Shown here in pieces: positions 43,101-51,166 of a stretch of DNA of 53,287 nucleotides. Source of the stretch: Spirochaetes bacterium ADurb.Bin218 (GTDB lineage: Bacteria; Spirochaetota; UBA4802; UBA5550). Both the position numbers and the translations under genes were made by a program. How positions within the stretch are numbered: position 1 is the first letter of the stretch; every line of letters begins with the position of its first letter. Under the pieces are notes generated by a model that had not been told where the DNA came from, did no database searches, and saw only the letters and a list, made by a program, of their open reading frames with translations. The stretch covers positions 1-53,287 of the forward strand of contig MWCI01000018.1 in NCBI GenBank assembly GCA_002069965.1, read 5' to 3'.

Positions 43101-44392
43101 CAGCAGTGCGTTCCTTCAGAAATCACTATCTTGGCAAAGGTTTTGGAAAGGAGGATTGCTCATCTTTATCCCCCTCTGTAAAAAAAGACCCTAAGATTTT
43201 AAGGGATAAGGTTGTTCTTTTGCCCAGATGGGATAGCATTATAGGAGAATTTATGGTTGCCTGCCTTCAAAGAGAGGGTATTGATGCACGCCTTGTGGAG
43301 GAAAGTCAGGAGTCAATTCAACGTAGCCTTTCTCATAATACAGGGCAGTGTATACCTCTCAATATAATAATTCAAAATTCCCTTGATTATATTCAAAAGC
43401 ATAATCTTGATCCAGCAAAGACTGTTTTGTGGAATATTGACTCCCGGATCTCTTGCAATCTTGGTATGTTTCCTTATTATACAAAGACTCTCCTTGAATC
43501 TTATGGGGAAATTTATAAGGATTTAGAGGTTTATGCAGGAAACATAACCTTTACTGAGATCTCCTACAGGCTTGGATTTAATATGTATCTTGCCTATATG
43601 TTTGGAGGAATGCTGAGACGAATGGGATGCAAGGTAAGGCCATACGAAAGAGTTAAGTCCACAACAGATTCTGTAATAGATAGGTCTACTAAAATTCTTG
43701 CAGAGGCCTTTCGCAAAGGGGCATCTCTTGAAAAATCACTTAAAGAGGTTATAACTCTTTTTAAAGGTATAGAAACAGTGCCTCATGAGCGTCCAAAGGT
43801 TGCAATCTTTGGCGATCTCTATGTGAGAGACAATGATATATTCAATCAAAATATTATCTCTGTTATAGAAGAAAATGGTGGTGAGGTTATAACAACCCCC
43901 TATAGTGAGCTTATTAAGATTATTGCTTTGCCATATATAAACAGATGGTTTAAGGAAGGGGATATTTGGGGCTCTTTGAGCTTTAGAATTTTAAGCCCAA
44001 GTTTGGAGCTTTTTGAAAGAAAATACTATCCCTTTTTTAATGAGATCTTACAAGAAAAGCCACATCTAAAGATTCCATCTTATAAAGAGGTGATAGGTCG
44101 CTTTGGGTTATCGGAGTTTCATACAGGGGAGTCAATGGAGAATATTTTGAAAATATATTCCCTGGTGATAAATTATCCCGATATATCCCTTTTTGTTCAG
44201 ACAAACCCTGCTTTTTGTTGTCCTTCTCTTGTTACAGAGGCAATGGCTGCAGCAATAGAGAAGTCCACAGGAATTCCTGTGGTTACAATTGAATATGACG
44301 GAACAGGGGCTTTAAAAAACGATGCTGTTATTCCATATTTAAAGCTTATGAGAAAAACTTCAATTTTAAACCCAAAAGAAAGCTGTGCATAA
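40160..44392 (+). CDS. Giant CoA-dehydratase-type activase: tandem BadF/HgdC ASKHA domains fused to HgdB-like modules
   Basis: 1410 residues. Two ASKHA ATPase domains lie in tandem (about 1-260 and 335-600), beginning GIDIGSVS and GIDIGSTSTK. Each has the HgdC cysteine pair: C124 (SSCAAGTGSF) and C165 (SRCAVF); C461 (NVCAAGTGSF) and C499 (DRCTVF). In HgdC these ligate one [4Fe-4S] cluster between two subunits; here one chain could supply all four. A Cys motif C615-x2-C618-x3-C622 follows with C about 643. Residues about 670-1000 match DUF2229 (COG3580) and about 1000-1400 match COG3581, related to 2-hydroxyacyl-CoA dehydratase and double-cubane proteins (NTGQCIPLN, SRISCNLGM, AFCCPSLV). ATP-driven low-potential electron transfer is known for relatives; the substrate is unknown. 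Own terminator. Confidence 0.92.
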   Translation: MNREATILGIDIGSVSISTVQISLLRGDVLKSSYLFHEGKIKDCLREILADFDLSNLRGVAVTGSSPDIFTFANSYDTKVSMIRAAKSFYPEMRSLIIIGGEKFGIATFDESGNYKNFRSNSSCAAGTGSFLDQQAKRLAIKDIETFSKIASENKGDVPKIASRCAVFAKTDLIHAQQEGYSLSEICDGLCEGLARNVCDTLFGKEKAASPIVLAGGVSKNQAVLGHLKDIIGTEIYVHELSHVFGALGAAFLLVDDIVNGKAYEFSVSKENLIKDEFKEKKYYHKPLKLQLSQYPDFSSFKSYLFKPSVNKFAVEVEVDIYRDLSLNDIWDCYLGIDIGSTSTKAVITDSKGDVLTGLYTRTSGRPLEAVQSLFEAIDDIQKNYNCEFIFLGAGTTGSGRKFIGSIINADLALDEITAHARAAYSLDSDVDTIIEIGGQDAKFTTLKNGTVTFSVMNNVCAAGTGSFIEEQAKKLGCPISEYSLVTENVCAPLSSDRCTVFMERDINHYLTEGYSREEVLASVLHSVRENYLTKVAIEKNIGSKIFFQGATAKNRALVAAFEQRLGKPIMVSKFCHVTGALGVALTLIDSAVTNSKFRGIGLYRESIPVETEVCNLCTNSCKIKVAEIDGEKVAFGFLCGRDYDTKHYVDKNISGFDLIKARKKVFASQQKEIRYNFTIGIPESLYLFDETFFWQEFFGNLGIKTVTSSNFRDGVKLGKTLAGAEFCAPVSQLHGHVAYLLQGADYVFLPSYIEEKKRDGALKRNYCYYSQYAPVVIKNGAYFANKERILSPLLKTTLGTLKIKLELTKMLGAVTSGEIGFMQVSAAYDMALKEYKKRKQRLKEEFKKHKRDDINVVLLGRPYNSLCQWMNKGIPEIFGKLGIAVFYQDMIENKNDGELWEKELLKAFHWKFAAEILDAAVAVARSKDLYPVFITSFKCTPDAYVTEYFKKIMDAHGKPYLILQLDDHDSNVGYETRIEAAVRSFRNHYLGKGFGKEDCSSLSPSVKKDPKILRDKVVLLPRWDSIIGEFMVACLQREGIDARLVEESQESIQRSLSHNTGQCIPLNIIIQNSLDYIQKHNLDPAKTVLWNIDSRISCNLGMFPYYTKTLLESYGEIYKDLEVYAGNITFTEISYRLGFNMYLAYMFGGMLRRMGCKVRPYERVKSTTDSVIDRSTKILAEAFRKGASLEKSLKEVITLFKGIETVPHERPKVAIFGDLYVRDNDIFNQNIISVIEENGGEVITTPYSELIKIIALPYINRWFKEGDIWGSLSFRILSPSLELFERKYYPFFNEILQEKPHLKIPSYKEVIGRFGLSEFHTGESMENILKIYSLVINYPDISLFVQTNPAFCCPSLVTEAMAAAIEKSTGIPVVTIEYDGTGALKNDAVIPYLKLMRKTSILNPKESCA

Positions 44393-44424
44393 AAGCTTAG
44401 GTTTCCTATTATCTGATTCTTTTT

Positions 44425-44455
44425 AAGCTGATCCCTTGGGATCAGCTTTTTTTAT
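44425..44455 (+). terminator. Terminator after the giant activase gene
   Basis: AAGCTGATCCC (44425-44435) and GGGATCAGCTT (44438-44448) pair almost perfectly around TT, then seven Ts. It overlaps the stop of the converging gene. Confidence 0.9.
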
Positions 44456-45405
44456 TGATATATTATGAGCTTTGGTTCTGGTTTAAGATTAAGAACCTGC
44501 TCTGGGGTCATAAGTGGATTGTCAAAGTGAACTCCCTTTTGATTTGAGTAGAAAAACCATAGCTTAAAACCTTTATTTGGCATATTGACTGCCAAGCTAT
44601 TCATTTCATGTGTGCTCATTTTGTTTTCAGGTGGGCCCCAGCCTGATGTTGTATGTATGAGCATAACAGGGTATGTCATTGCAATAACTCTATCTCTTCC
44701 AATAACCATTTTGGGTTTAAATTGGTGGAAGACGAGCTGCCGTACGCCAGGTATATTATTTTTTATCATGTAATCTCTCATAATTATCTGTGCTGAGTTT
44801 ATGTCCTGCGCAGTAACGGATCCTATTTCTCTCATAGGTTTTGTTGTGTGCCATTCAGGATCAAAAGCCAGATGGACATTAGGGTAGCGCAGATAAGGCA
44901 GAAGCTCTCGAATTGCCTCAGCAAGAGTATATTTTCCAATTTGATGATCAAGATAAAGAAGCATTCCATTGAGAAGTGTAAAGTCAATATAGGATTGAAG
45001 CAGTTGCTTGTTTATTCTGTTAATTTCACCTCCTGGCTGGCAGGTGCCATAGATTAAATATATGGCAGGGATAACTCCTTTATTGCCATTTATCTTATCG
45101 TAAGAGTTTGCTGTTTGCAAAAGCATTGGTGCCAATTCCGTTATTGGGTATCTGCCAACTATCCCCATGATTTTTGATTTTGGATGGCCATAGTAAGCAA
45201 CTATGTGGTTGTTTTCAAAAATATTGCTTTGCAGAAATTTTTTCCCAAAAAAGTTATTGTAAGTTATAGTGGATATCTTCTGGCAATAAGAAAAAAGTGC
45301 TGATTCCTTTTGAGTTCTTTCAAAATAATCATATTTTTTATTTATATTGGATGGAGTTACAATTAGTGTTATTACAAAAATTATTAAAAAGAGACCTCTT
45401 GTCAT
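44452..45405 (-). CDS. Exported or membrane-anchored protein of unknown function
   Basis: 317 residues. The N-terminus (TRGLFLIIFVITLIVTPS) is a signal peptide or anchor. The body includes HIVAYYGHPKSKIMGIVGRYPITEL, VIPAIYLIYGTCQPG, LPYLRYPNVHLAFDPEWHTTKP, VRQLVFHQFKPKMV and LIHTTSGWGPPENK; alternating beta and alpha segments with acidic and His residues resemble a TIM-barrel glycosidase-like fold, but I cannot place it in a family. It converges on the activase gene and has no operon partner. A secreted enzyme is possible and not shown. Confidence 0.65.
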   Translation of the reverse strand: MTRGLFLIIFVITLIVTPSNINKKYDYFERTQKESALFSYCQKISTITYNNFFGKKFLQSNIFENNHIVAYYGHPKSKIMGIVGRYPITELAPMLLQTANSYDKINGNKGVIPAIYLIYGTCQPGGEINRINKQLLQSYIDFTLLNGMLLYLDHQIGKYTLAEAIRELLPYLRYPNVHLAFDPEWHTTKPMREIGSVTAQDINSAQIIMRDYMIKNNIPGVRQLVFHQFKPKMVIGRDRVIAMTYPVMLIHTTSGWGPPENKMSTHEMNSLAVNMPNKGFKLWFFYSNQKGVHFDNPLMTPEQVLNLKPEPKLIIYQ

Positions 45406-45636
45406 ATTCTATTTCTATCCTGAAGAGTTTTTATTAAAAAATCAAAAGATAGCACTTTCGGTCAAACATTAATTTTATAAGGTGATCTTTTTTAGTAATA
45501 AATTTAAGATATAACTTGAGAAAAATTTTTTCTTATTTATTTTTAAATAGACATACTCTTTTATATTTGTTTTTTGGTTAAATTGTTTTAATATAGTTAT
45601 ATTGGGATTTTAAAAAAGGGGACCTTTTTAAGCTAA
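45406..45636. other. Divergent AT-rich promoter region
   Basis: 231 bp between the exported protein and the first cNMP-GGDEF gene. Only AT-rich promoter-like sequence was seen; AAAGGGGA about 14 bp before the ATG is the likely ribosome site. Confidence 0.4.
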
Positions 45637-46614
45637 ATGGATTCTGCCATAGTTAACTGGCTAAAAAAGACCGAGATCTTTGCATCTCTGCAGGGGAGGG
45701 AGCTTTCTCTAATTGAAAGTTCCTGTGATGTATGCCACTTCAATCAGGGCGATACAATCATAAATGAAGGAGACTATAGCTCTTCATTATATTTAATTGT
45801 TTCTGGTAAAATTCACGTTGTAAAAACAGATAAATGGGAAGGTGATACTTTAATTGCCGAGCTGGTAGAGGGTGATTTGATTGGTGAGCTTGAGTTTTTT
45901 ACTGAAGGCAGCTTTAATCATTCCTTTAAGGCTGTGACAGATGTCTCTCTTGTAAAATTCCCTTCAGATGATAAAAGCTATAGTGATCTACTTAAGGAAA
46001 ATCCAGAAATATCTGCATTGATACTTTATCAATTCCTCAAGGTTTTCTCCTCAAGGCTCAGGAAAGCCAATATTTTGGTAAAGGACAATTCTGCTCTTGT
46101 TACAGAACTTAAACGCCAGGTTTACGGAGATAAGCTTACCGGGCTTTATAACAAGACATATCTGGAGGAAACTCTGCCGTCTCTTTTAAAAAGCAGAAGC
46201 AATCCAGTGGCGTTGCTTCTGATGAAACCAGATAACTTTAAACTCATAAATGATACCTTTGGACATGAGGCAGGTGACAATACTCTCAAAATAATGGCAG
46301 TAGCTCTTAAGAGGTGGACAGAGGGTTATGGCACGGTTTTGCGCTATATGGGAAATGAGCTTGGGGTTATATTGGAAGGATATGACAGAGAGAGAGCCTA
46401 TGAGGTTGCAGCAGGAATATTAAAGATGTTTAACGAACTGGATATTTCTGATGCCACAGGCTCTAAGGATATATTCCTTTCCATGAGTATAGGGATAGCA
46501 GTTTATCCTGACCATGCAGATATTGCAGATGAGCTTATTGCAAGAGCTCATGAGTTGCCTTTGGTCGGAAGAGAAAGAGGCGGCAATCAGATTCTTTTCC
46601 CAGAGGATAGGTGA
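45637..46614 (+). CDS. cNMP-binding protein with degenerate GGDEF domain
   Basis: 325 residues. A cyclic-nucleotide-binding domain (about 10-135) shows FNQGDTIINEGDYSSSLYLIVSGKIHV and LVEGDLIGELEFFTEGSFNHSFKAV. A GGDEF domain (about 165-320) follows with GDKLTGLYNKTYLEETLP and FGHEAGDNTLK, but the active-site loop reads RYMGNELGV instead of GGDEF, so cyclase activity is unlikely. The stop codon overlaps the start of a second cNMP-GGDEF protein (TGATG), implying coupled synthesis of an inactive-active pair. Confidence 0.9.
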   Translation: MDSAIVNWLKKTEIFASLQGRELSLIESSCDVCHFNQGDTIINEGDYSSSLYLIVSGKIHVVKTDKWEGDTLIAELVEGDLIGELEFFTEGSFNHSFKAVTDVSLVKFPSDDKSYSDLLKENPEISALILYQFLKVFSSRLRKANILVKDNSALVTELKRQVYGDKLTGLYNKTYLEETLPSLLKSRSNPVALLLMKPDNFKLINDTFGHEAGDNTLKIMAVALKRWTEGYGTVLRYMGNELGVILEGYDRERAYEVAAGILKMFNELDISDATGSKDIFLSMSIGIAVYPDHADIADELIARAHELPLVGRERGGNQILFPEDR

Positions 46615-47591
46615 TGGCACTTTTTTATAATAATCAAATAGAATTGCTAAAGGGCATAGCTATATTTCAGGATTTGCTGGAGGAAGATCTCCATTTTATT
46701 GCAAGTCACATGAGGCAGATTACTTTTAAGGCCGGAGATATTCTTTTTCAGGAGGGAGATCCTGGAGAGGAAATGTTTGTTGTCATAAAGGGTGGTGTTT
46801 CTGTTTTTATTAAGGATCAGGAAGAGCAGGAACTTGTGCTCACAGAAGTTAGAGAGGGTAATTATTTTGGGGAGATGTCTATAATTGAAAAAAGCTGTAG
46901 ATCTGCCACATGCAGAGCTACAGAGGATACTCTTTTACTGGCGCTTCACGCTGACTCTTTTAGTAAAATCATTGAGGTTATACCAGAGGCAGCCTCATCT
47001 ATTATGAATAGAATGCTTTCGATCATAGTTAAAAGGCTTATGCGCACTGGAGCCTTTATAACTCAGATGGTTCAGTATGGTGAGGAATCCCGTAAAAGAG
47101 CCATTACAGATCCTGCAACAGGCCTTTTTAACAGACGATACTTAGAGGAGTCCTTTGAAGGTCTTGTTGCAAAAGCAATAGGAGAAAGGCAAAGTCTAAC
47201 TTTTGTAATGTTTGATCTTGACAGATTTAGCACTCTTAATGCCAGATATGGCCAGGAGTTTTGCGATAATCTTATAGTAAAAGCTTCTTATGTCTTTAGA
47301 GAGGTTTTTACAAAGGATGATATTTTGATACGTTATGGGGGAGATGAGTTTATATTCATTTTCCCTGATACAGATAAAGGCAAAGCTCAGATAAAATGTG
47401 ATTCTCTCTGTGAGGCTATGAGAAATATGAAGGTAGAGGGGCATGATGAACTCAGGCTTACATGCAGCATGGGCTTTGCAACCTTACCGGAAGATGCCAC
47501 ATCTCCAGAGGAACTTAAGGATAAAGCAGATAAAGCCTTGTACATGGCAAAGGAAAAGGGAAGAGACAGAGCTATGCCATGGAATGGTTGA
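46614..47591 (+). CDS. cNMP-binding diguanylate cyclase
   Basis: 325 residues from the ATG at 46614, with GAGG seven bases upstream; GTG at 46611 is a weaker option. The cNMP domain (about 15-140) is well kept: FKAGDILFQEGDPGEEMFVVIKGGVSVFI and GNYFGEMSIIEKSCRSATCRA. The GGDEF domain (about 165-325) has the intact catalytic loop RYGGDEFIF (about 240-246) with DPATGLFNRRYLEE. It should make c-di-GMP under control of a cyclic nucleotide or another ligand. Coupled to the preceding degenerate paralogue. Confidence 0.93.
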   Translation: MALFYNNQIELLKGIAIFQDLLEEDLHFIASHMRQITFKAGDILFQEGDPGEEMFVVIKGGVSVFIKDQEEQELVLTEVREGNYFGEMSIIEKSCRSATCRATEDTLLLALHADSFSKIIEVIPEAASSIMNRMLSIIVKRLMRTGAFITQMVQYGEESRKRAITDPATGLFNRRYLEESFEGLVAKAIGERQSLTFVMFDLDRFSTLNARYGQEFCDNLIVKASYVFREVFTKDDILIRYGGDEFIFIFPDTDKGKAQIKCDSLCEAMRNMKVEGHDELRLTCSMGFATLPEDATSPEELKDKADKALYMAKEKGRDRAMPWNG

Positions 47592-47672
47592 GCTTAATTT
47601 TTTGTTTTGCATTAAGAGAATGTTGAGAAATTAACATTGATAGATTTTATTGAATTTTAAGTTGGAGGTTTT

Positions 47673-48212
47673 ATGAAATTTCTTTTTGAAATTTTCCCCG
47701 TTTTTATTTTTTTTATAGCCTTTAAGTTCAAAGGTATATTTTTTGCCACAGCAATAGCAATTGTTGCAAGCATACTTCAAATAGCTTTTTCTTATCTAAA
47801 AAATAAGAAGGTGGAAACACCTATGATTATAAGCCTTGTTGTCATAATAATTTTTGGCGGAGCAACTCTTATTCTTCATAATGAGATCTTTATAAAATGG
47901 AAACCTACAATTTTATATGGGATTTTTTCACTGATAATTTTTGCAGGCAGGATATTCTTTTCAAAGAATATCATGAAGGTGTTATTAGACTCTAAGATTT
48001 CAATGCCAGATGATGCATGGGATCGAATAAATTATAGCTGGGCTGGATTCTTTGCCTTTGTGGCAGCAGCAAATATATTTGTGGCATATCATTTTTCTAC
48101 AGAAGTCTGGGTAAATTTTAAACTCTTTGGAATAATGGGATTGATGTTTGCCTTTGCCATAGTGCAGGCCTTGTTTATGTCAAAATATGTAGAAGTTGGA
48201 GATAGCGAATAA
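47673..48212 (+). CDS. YciB/intracellular septation protein A family
   Basis: 179 residues, standard length. Five to six membrane helices begin FLFEIFPVFIFFIAFKFKGIFFATAIAIV, and the family motif WKPTILYGIFSLI plus SWAGFFAFVAAANIFVAYHFSTEVWVNFKLFG (in pieces) is clear. In E. coli YciB is an inner-membrane protein contributing to envelope integrity and division. Monocistronic between a diguanylate cyclase and the converging htrA. Confidence 0.93.
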   Translation: MKFLFEIFPVFIFFIAFKFKGIFFATAIAIVASILQIAFSYLKNKKVETPMIISLVVIIIFGGATLILHNEIFIKWKPTILYGIFSLIIFAGRIFFSKNIMKVLLDSKISMPDDAWDRINYSWAGFFAFVAAANIFVAYHFSTEVWVNFKLFGIMGLMFAFAIVQALFMSKYVEVGDSE

Positions 48213-48244
48213 AAAAAGAGGCTGAGTTGTTATTTCAGCCTCTT
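48211..48244 (-). terminator. Terminator of htrA
   Basis: AAGAGGCTGA (48216-48225) and TCAGCCTCTT (48235-48244) form a 10-bp stem with 9-nt loop. On the minus strand it is followed by seven Ts, so it ends the htrA transcript 25 bp after its stop codon. Confidence 0.85.
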
Positions 48245-48268
48245 CCAATAACTTAGGAGTTTTAAATA

Positions 48269-49420
48269 CTAAGGCCGTTCTTTTACTGTTATAAATAGAT
48301 TTAGTTTAGATTTATTTCTCCAGACCTGAACCTTTAAGGTTTTACCTATTGGTGTGCTTTCCACAATTGAGAGGAGATCACTAAAGTTTTTAATCTCTTT
48401 ATCGTCAATAGCAAGTATAACATCCCCAGGCTGGATACCTCCTTTTTCTGCTGGGCTGTCCTCTGTTACCTGACCAACAAGTGCACCATCAGTATTGCTT
48501 AGTCCAAGTTCTTTTGCATAATCCTCAGTAAGAGGGACAATCTGAACTCCTATAAATCCACGCTTAATCTTTTTGTGAAGTTTTAGCTGTTCAAGAATTG
48601 ACTTGGCTGTGTTTATTGGAATTGCAAAACCTATGCCTATATTGCCACCAGATTGAGAGTAGATCATCCTGTTTATACCAATGACCTCCCCATAAATGTT
48701 AAGAAGAGGACCACCACTATTTCCTGGATTAATTGAAGCATCTGTTTGAATGTGAGCCTGGGAGCCTCCCATCATGTCAAGGTCTCGCCTTGCTACAGCG
48801 CTTACAACTCCAACTGTAAATGTTCTGTCAAGACCAAAGGGGTTACCTATTGCAATAGCCCAGTCGCCAACCTTGACAGATTCTGAATCACCAAAGTAAA
48901 CAGGAGTGAATTTTTTCTTTGAGTCAAGTTTAAGCAGTGCAAGATCTGTCCTCTCATCACCGCCAACTATTGTTGCATCAAAACTTTCGTTATCTACTTT
49001 TACCTTTACCTTATCAACTCCATTGATAACGTGATAGTTTGTGCAAACATAACCATCTTCAGAGATTATAAAACCAGTTCCAAGTCCAGTTCTTTTTTGG
49101 GTTCGTGGAGAGTCAAATTCTGGCCCAAAAAATTGTCTAAAGAAAGGATCATCAAAAAATGGATGCCTTTGAATTTTAATTGTTTGCTCTGTGCTTATAA
49201 AAACAACGCTGTTTTTATTCATTTCAAAGATTTTTCTAAAAACATCCTGAGCCTTGACAGCATCAGCAACAGATGCATCATTTCTTAAAGGAGATGAGCC
49301 ACTTGCACCAAAATTAGCATTTCCACTTTTGCAAAAGACTCCAGTTATAAAAATAGCACTGACCAATAGCACTACAACTGGAACTGTTATGCCCAGAAGA
49401 AGTTTTTTATTTTTTCCCAT
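48269..49420 (-). CDS. HtrA/DegP-family serine protease
   Basis: 383 residues. A membrane anchor or signal sequence (LLLGITVPVVVLLVSAIFITGV) is followed by a trypsin-like domain with triad H130 (TNYHVI), D159 (RTDLALLK) and S235 (NPGNSGGPL), and one PDZ domain (about 285-370; GFIGVQIVPLT, SPAEKGGIQPGDVILAI). A single PDZ domain and membrane anchor resemble DegS-type or spirochaetal HtrA. It acts in envelope protein quality control or signalling. Monocistronic with its own terminator. Confidence 0.96.
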   Translation of the reverse strand: MGKNKKLLLGITVPVVVLLVSAIFITGVFCKSGNANFGASGSSPLRNDASVADAVKAQDVFRKIFEMNKNSVVFISTEQTIKIQRHPFFDDPFFRQFFGPEFDSPRTQKRTGLGTGFIISEDGYVCTNYHVINGVDKVKVKVDNESFDATIVGGDERTDLALLKLDSKKKFTPVYFGDSESVKVGDWAIAIGNPFGLDRTFTVGVVSAVARRDLDMMGGSQAHIQTDASINPGNSGGPLLNIYGEVIGINRMIYSQSGGNIGIGFAIPINTAKSILEQLKLHKKIKRGFIGVQIVPLTEDYAKELGLSNTDGALVGQVTEDSPAEKGGIQPGDVILAIDDKEIKNFSDLLSIVESTPIGKTLKVQVWRNKSKLNLFITVKERP

Positions 49421-49646
49421 AGAATAAACCTCATCTAAAAATGAAATAAATGAAACTTTTTAATTTTAACTTATATTACCTAAAGTTTATGACAAAAAAA
49501 TTTTTAAGAAACTAATTTATAAGTTAAAAAACTCTCATAAATGTTAAAAAAATTCTTTGTATAATAACACAATATTTTTAAAGTTTACAAATAGCTTTTA
49601 AATAAAAAATTGTCTCTTATGCTTTAAATTGTTAAAATATAGTTAA
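49421..49646. other. Divergent promoter region, htrA and Cache-GGDEF
   Basis: 226 bp, very AT-rich. TTCTTTG-TATAAT around 49553-49566 is a plausible -10 for the plus-strand gene. No repeat or operator stood out. Confidence 0.4.
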
Positions 49647-51164
49647 ATGAAAAAGAAACCGTTAATTAAGAAAAAGAAAGTATATCAGAGAGTACGCCTT
49701 TCTGCATTGAGAACAAGGCTTGTTTTTGTATTTACGATGATTTTTGCAACTGCATTTTTCTTTGTGCTTTTTTTAAGCTATAATGTGAGTAGGAGTTTTG
49801 TAGTAAAGGATATAAATATAGAGGTTCAGGAGGTCCTTAATGCTCATTCTGAAGAGATAGATCAGTGGATTAAGAGAATGGTTTCTGTTGTAAGTGCCCA
49901 TGCTCACCTTATTCAATATGGAATAAAAGATAACAAAGATATTACATCTGAGCTTTTGTCTGGATTTAGCCGTGATGCCTTTTTTTCTGATATGTATTTT
50001 GCAACAGCCAGCGGTGAGTTTATTAGTGGAAAGGGATGGACTCCTCCAGCAAAATATGATCCAAGAGAAAGACCATGGTTTATAGCTGCAGTGGCAAAAA
50101 AATCGACAACTATAACAAAGCCCTATATAGACATGGAAACAGGGGCAATGGCAGTTTCTGTGGCCTCACCTGTTTATGATAGCAGTGGTGCATTAAGAGG
50201 TGTTCTGGCAGCAGATCTGTTGCTTTCAACAATAGCTGAGAAATTTTCCCGTATAAAGGTAAGGGGATTTGGCTATGCCAGTTTAATTGATTCCGATGGC
50301 TATGCCCTTGTCCATCCAGATAAGAGATTGCTGGGTAAAAATTTTAAAGATAATAATGATTTTGGTATTGCCATAAAGAGAATTCTGCGCCTTAAAAATG
50401 GAAGAGTAGATTATGGGCCAAATAAAGAAAAGTATGTAATCTTTACAACAATACCTACCACTGGCTGGATTATGGGCATTGTCTTTAAAAAAAATGAGGT
50501 TTATTCAACTTTAAATGCTTTGCTTAAAAATTTTGTTCAGATCTTTGCTGCTTCAATGATAATAGTGCTTTTTTTTGTTTTTTATTTTGCAAAAAGGCTT
50601 ACTCATTTGACAGAGTTTCTTGAGCATGAAGTAGAATTGCGCACTGCAGAATTAAAGCAAAAAGTGGTAGAGGTTGAGTATTTATCTCTTACCGATCCTT
50701 TGACTGATATTGCCAATAGAAGGAAAATGCAGCTTTGCCTTAATGAAGAGATAAAGAGAATGGAACGCACAGGATTGCCTTTTTCTATAATATTGATGGA
50801 TCTTGATTTTTTTAAAAAGATAAATGACACCTATGGTCATGAGGTGGGAGATAAAGTGCTTAAGGAGTTTTCTAAAACAATAAGTGCTCATATAAGGGCT
50901 TTAGATATTTTTGGCAGGATGGGTGGTGAGGAATTTTTACTTATATGCCCAAATACATCAGAGGCTGGAGTTTTAAATCTTGCAGAAAAGCTTCGCAAAG
51001 AGGTTGAAAAAATACCACTCCCTGATGGAACTAATCTTACGGCATCCTTTGGCTGTGCCACAAGAGCAAAGGGAGAAAGTGAAAGCAGCCTCCTTTCCAG
51101 AGCAGATCAGGCAATGTATAGAGCAAAAGAGCTTGGCCGTAACAGGGTTGAGATTATAAGATGA
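49647..51164 (+). CDS. Cache-domain diguanylate cyclase
   Basis: 505 residues. TM1 (LVFVFTMIFATAFFFVLFLSYN) and TM2 (about 290-310; AASMIIVLFFVFYF) bracket a periplasmic dCache sensor: FISGKGWTPPAKYDPRERPWF and AVSVASPVYDSSGALRGVLAADLLL. A coiled coil leads to a GGDEF domain (DPLTDIANRRKM, FGRMGGEEFLL about 421-431), catalytic variant GGEEF, fully active in relatives. It senses a small ligand such as an amino acid or acid in the periplasm and makes c-di-GMP. Three GGDEF proteins in 6 kb point to heavy use of this messenger. Confidence 0.95.
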   Translation: MKKKPLIKKKKVYQRVRLSALRTRLVFVFTMIFATAFFFVLFLSYNVSRSFVVKDINIEVQEVLNAHSEEIDQWIKRMVSVVSAHAHLIQYGIKDNKDITSELLSGFSRDAFFSDMYFATASGEFISGKGWTPPAKYDPRERPWFIAAVAKKSTTITKPYIDMETGAMAVSVASPVYDSSGALRGVLAADLLLSTIAEKFSRIKVRGFGYASLIDSDGYALVHPDKRLLGKNFKDNNDFGIAIKRILRLKNGRVDYGPNKEKYVIFTTIPTTGWIMGIVFKKNEVYSTLNALLKNFVQIFAASMIIVLFFVFYFAKRLTHLTEFLEHEVELRTAELKQKVVEVEYLSLTDPLTDIANRRKMQLCLNEEIKRMERTGLPFSIILMDLDFFKKINDTYGHEVGDKVLKEFSKTISAHIRALDIFGRMGGEEFLLICPNTSEAGVLNLAEKLRKEVEKIPLPDGTNLTASFGCATRAKGESESSLLSRADQAMYRAKELGRNRVEIIR

Positions 51165-51166
51165 TT

